Assembly (NCBI RefSeq): GCF_000711975.1
Contig: NZ_JONT01000002.1
Span: 62,001 to 126,000, forward strand
Length of the DNA: 64,000 bases
Direction of reading: 5' to 3'
From: Desulfofalx alkaliphila DSM 12257
GTDB lineage: Bacteria > Bacillota > Desulfotomaculia > Desulfotomaculales > Desulfohalotomaculaceae
A program made the position numbers and the translations under genes. Below are positions 61,741 to 64,000 of this stretch, one piece after another. Under the pieces are notes generated by a model, which did not search any database, was not told the DNA's origin, and was given only the letters and a program-made list of their open reading frames with translations. Position 1 is the stretch's first letter; each line of letters starts with the position of its first letter.

Positions 61741-62538
61741 ATGGGCGGGCTAGTTTTAATAAAGGGGGCAGGGGATTTAGCCACCGGTGTGGCACACCGT
61801 CTTTATAGGTGTGGTATGCAGGTGGTAATGACAGAAATTGAAAAACCTACCGCTGTGCGCCGTACGGTATCCTTTGCAGAGGCAGTATACAATGATAGCC
61901 ACACCGTTGAAGGGATAACGGCTGTACTGGTAAATGATATTGCCACTGCAAAGGATAAAATATTGGCAGGTGTTATACCAATTTTAAAAGATCCCACCGG
62001 GAAAGTGGCATTGCAGTTAAAACCGGAGGTTGTGGTAGATGCCATCGTTGCCAAGAAAAATACCGGCACTAAAATAACAGATGCCCCGCTGGTGATTGGC
62101 TTAGGCCCAGGATTTACCGCTGGGGTGGATGTTGATGTGGTGGTGGAAACAAAACGCGGGCATCACCTGGGAAGGGTACTTTTAAAGGGCTCAGCTCAAC
62201 CAAACACCGGCATTCCCGGCCCGGTGCAGGGATATACTCTTGAACGGGTGCTGAGGGCTCCCGGTGACGGAATATTTAAATCTTGTGTATCCATTGCCGG
62301 CAAAGTCAAGGCGGGTGATTTGATTGGTTATGTGGCTAATTATCCTGTAACAGCCGGCATAGACGGGATTTTAAGGGGATTAATAAAAGATGGAATATGG
62401 GTGCCAAAGGGGCTTAAAATTGGTGATATCGACCCGCGGTGTAAGTTGGACTACTGTTATACCATATCCGATAAGGCACGCTCCATTGCCGGCGGAGTGT
62501 TGGAAGCAATTTTGTATATGACAAAGGGAAGACCATAA
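61741..62538 (+). CDS. yqeB: YqeB, selenium-dependent molybdenum hydroxylase maturation protein
   Basis: The 265-aa product matches the EF2563/YqeB family: VLIKGAGDLATGVAHRLYRCGMQVVMTEI, PTAVRRTVSFAEAVY, PLVIGLGPGFTAGVDVDVVVETKRGHHLGRV. It contains a Rossmann-like N-terminus. YqeB occurs with orphan SelD and molybdenum hydroxylases that carry selenium at the active site and is thought to help load selenium. The order YqeB-YqeC-MocA supports this assignment. Confidence 0.9.
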   Translation: MGGLVLIKGAGDLATGVAHRLYRCGMQVVMTEIEKPTAVRRTVSFAEAVYNDSHTVEGITAVLVNDIATAKDKILAGVIPILKDPTGKVALQLKPEVVVDAIVAKKNTGTKITDAPLVIGLGPGFTAGVDVDVVVETKRGHHLGRVLLKGSAQPNTGIPGPVQGYTLERVLRAPGDGIFKSCVSIAGKVKAGDLIGYVANYPVTAGIDGILRGLIKDGIWVPKGLKIGDIDPRCKLDYCYTISDKARSIAGGVLEAILYMTKGRP

Positions 62539-62540
62539 TT

Positions 62541-63281
62541 ATGATGAAAGCATTGAAATTAACCCCTAAAGAAATGGTTTGTTTTGTGGGCGGCGGTGGC
62601 AAAACAAGTCTAATGTTGAAGTTGGCAGAAATGTGTGGTAAAAATAATAATGTGCTTGTGAGTACCACAACAAAGATGTATTCTTGGCAGCTGGAAAAGG
62701 CAGGCAAACTGGTTATTGAATCCAATTATCAATTGCTGCGGCAAAGGCTCGCTAATATCTTAAAGGATAGTCCAATAGTTGCCGCAGGCTCCCGCTTAGT
62801 AGGCGATAAAGTAGTGGGTTTGGATGCAAAATGTCTCGATGAAATATATGATGAAGGATTATTTGATTATATACTGGTGGAGGCAGACGGATCCCGAGGA
62901 AAATCATTAAAGCTGCCGGCCGGCAATGAACCGATAATACCGGAGCGGTGTACAGCGGTATATGTGGTTACAGGTGCCGATGTGTTGGGCAAACCGCTTA
63001 CAGCAGATTATGTACACAGAGCATCTTTGATGGCGGAATTTGTGGGCCGGCCAATGGGTAGCATCATTGATGACAGTATATTCATTAAGGTAATTAACCA
63101 CTATTGTGATCTTAAACAAATTGCGAGCAAAAAGGTAGCCATTCTAATTAATAAAATTGACAATGAAAAAATAAGGCGGCACACTAAGGGCTTTGCCTAT
63201 GGCATATTATCTGATAAAATAAAGTTGGTGTTACTAACTTCGACACTGTTTCCCAACCCCTTAAGGGAGGTGTTGGAATGA
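62541..63281 (+). CDS. yqeC: YqeC, selenium cofactor biosynthesis ATPase
   Basis: The 246-aa product has a Walker A FVGGGGKTSLMLKLAEM near the N-terminus, VLVSTTTKMY, VEADGSRGKSLKLP and VVTGADVLGKPL, the YqeC family pattern. It is a P-loop NTPase. It lies 2 nt after yqeB and overlaps mocA by 4 nt, so the three proteins are made together. Its exact step in selenium cofactor formation is not known. Confidence 0.9.
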   Translation: MMKALKLTPKEMVCFVGGGGKTSLMLKLAEMCGKNNNVLVSTTTKMYSWQLEKAGKLVIESNYQLLRQRLANILKDSPIVAAGSRLVGDKVVGLDAKCLDEIYDEGLFDYILVEADGSRGKSLKLPAGNEPIIPERCTAVYVVTGADVLGKPLTADYVHRASLMAEFVGRPMGSIIDDSIFIKVINHYCDLKQIASKKVAILINKIDNEKIRRHTKGFAYGILSDKIKLVLLTSTLFPNPLREVLE

Positions 63282-63883
63282 TATCTGCAGTTGTATTGGC
63301 TGCGGGTATGTCCCGCCGAATGGGTGAACCTAAGCTCTTGCTGAAACTGGGTGATAAAACAATCATAGAGCATGTAATACAAAATGTTGTACAGGCTAAT
63401 GTAAATGAAGTAATCCTTGTTTTAGGGCATAAGGGTGAGGCCATAAAAGGTGTGTTATCCGGTTACCGTTTAAAATATATTTATAACCCCCGGTACACTG
63501 AGGGTCAAGGTACTTCGGTTTCTGCCGGAGTAAGTGCCGTCAACCCAAGGTCAAAGGGGATAATTTTTTTATTAGGTGACCAACCATTGATTACCGCCTC
63601 CCATATCAATCAATTAATAGATAAATTTAATGGCAGCGATGCAGTGATTGTAAGACCGACGGGGGCAGGAAATCCCACCATATTTAATAGCTGCCTGAAA
63701 AATGAACTGTTGAATTTATCAGGGGATGTGGGGGGGAGGCAGGTGGTTGAGAAATATAAAAACCATGTACTAACGGTGCCAATTTACAATGGACACCAAT
63801 CTATAGATATAGATACCCAGCAGGATTATCTAAAAGTGTTGCACTATTTACAGGTAGGTAAACAAGACGGAACGGAGGGGTAG
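63278..63883 (+). CDS. mocA: Molybdenum cofactor cytidylyltransferase-like protein
   Basis: The 201-aa product has the nucleotidyltransferase start VVLAAGMSRRMGEPKLLLKLG, the acidic motif FLLGDQPLIT and RPTGAGNPTIF. MocA/YgfJ proteins transfer CMP to molybdopterin to give the dinucleotide form used by molybdenum hydroxylases. It overlaps yqeC by 4 nt (ATGA). Confidence 0.9.
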   Translation: MISAVVLAAGMSRRMGEPKLLLKLGDKTIIEHVIQNVVQANVNEVILVLGHKGEAIKGVLSGYRLKYIYNPRYTEGQGTSVSAGVSAVNPRSKGIIFLLGDQPLITASHINQLIDKFNGSDAVIVRPTGAGNPTIFNSCLKNELLNLSGDVGGRQVVEKYKNHVLTVPIYNGHQSIDIDTQQDYLKVLHYLQVGKQDGTEG

Positions 63884-63888
63884 TATAT

Positions 63889-64000
63889 ATGCACAAGATT
63901 GTACACAAAGAAGTATTTTCACCGGTGATCAAGCTATTTGAAGTAGAGGCTCCGAAACTTGCAGCAAAGGCCAAGGCAGGTCAATTTTTCATGCTGCGCA
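63889..64000 (+). CDS. NfnA-like FAD/NAD-binding subunit, start only (cut by window end)
   Basis: From ATG 63889 (ACGGAGGGG before it), 37 residues are visible: HKIVHKEVFSPVIKLFEVEA then AGQFFMLR. This matches the N-terminus of the sulfide/dihydroorotate-dehydrogenase-like FAD/NAD-binding proteins, including the NfnA subunit of the bifurcating ferredoxin:NADP+ oxidoreductase. It lies 5 nt after mocA. In many clostridia the same operon continues with NfnB/GltD and a hydroxylase. The rest is outside the window. Confidence 0.75.
   Translation, partial: MHKIVHKEVFSPVIKLFEVEAPKLAAKAKAGQFFMLR

Overview
The window reads as the chromosome of an anaerobic, low-to-mid GC Firmicute of the Peptococcaceae / Desulfotomaculum kind. 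This is inferred from gene content: a hdrCBA-mvhD-metV-metF methylenetetrahydrofolate reductase operon of the Moorella type, DegS/DegU, a spore-type SleB hydrolase, DnaD plus a DnaC/DnaI-like loader, a TRAP transporter, and selenium genes including a selenoprotein SelD. No phage, insertion sequence or CRISPR array was seen. Two tRNAs are present: a 5'-truncated tRNA-Leu(CAG) at the left edge and tRNA-Pro(CGG) at 23.3 kb.

Layout. 0-2.4 kb: tRNA-Leu, an unknown protein, a phasin-like protein and a membrane-tethered phosphatase-fold protein. 2.5-8.9 kb: the Hdr/Met operon (Wood-Ljungdahl methyl branch). 9-12.4 kb: glycerate kinase, small unknowns, and a c-di-GMP-I riboswitch before an orphan 136-aa protein. 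12.5-20.9 kb: DegS/DegU, Mrp, DnaD and helicase loader, SleB, class A PBP. 21.5-23.3 kb: selD (in-frame UGA with SECIS-like hairpin), yedF, tRNA-Pro. 23.4-28.3 kb: flavoprotein, VanRS-like two-component pair, CNNM/CBS membrane protein. 28.4-33.5 kb: a 1432-aa double activase with a TetR gene and palindromic operators. 33.6-36.4 kb: SelO, ABC ATPase, CheY-like protein. 36.6-42.2 kb: cytoplasmic arylsulfotransferase-fold protein, LysR, TRAP transporter. 42.3-46.5 kb: GcvH, glutaredoxin/radical-SAM-like fusion, Lpd, LipB, LipA. 46.6-55.3 kb: Psd, PHP protein, radical SAM protein, GGDEF-EAL protein, a gene pair joined by a slippery heptamer, amidohydrolase, SDR. 55.5-60.2 kb: MarR and an RND pump. 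60.6 kb to the end: a selenium-dependent molybdenum hydroxylase maturation cluster (molybdopterin-binding protein, YqeB, YqeC, MocA, start of an NfnA-like gene).

How the parts work together. SelD and YedF (21.5 kb) and YqeB/YqeC/MocA (60-64 kb) fit one selenium economy, with selenophosphate serving both selenocysteine and a selenium-containing molybdenum cofactor. The GGDEF-EAL protein and the c-di-GMP riboswitch are two ends of a c-di-GMP circuit. The GcvH-Grx/rSAM-Lpd-LipB-LipA unit supplies a lipoyl carrier, its two-step lipoylation and its reoxidation enzyme, without GcvP or GcvT nearby. It is the best candidate for an undescribed system: a lipoyl-disulfide relay whose partner may be the unusual glutaredoxin-containing protein, possibly tied to the adjacent TRAP uptake system whose binding protein lacks the usual ligand-binding arginine.
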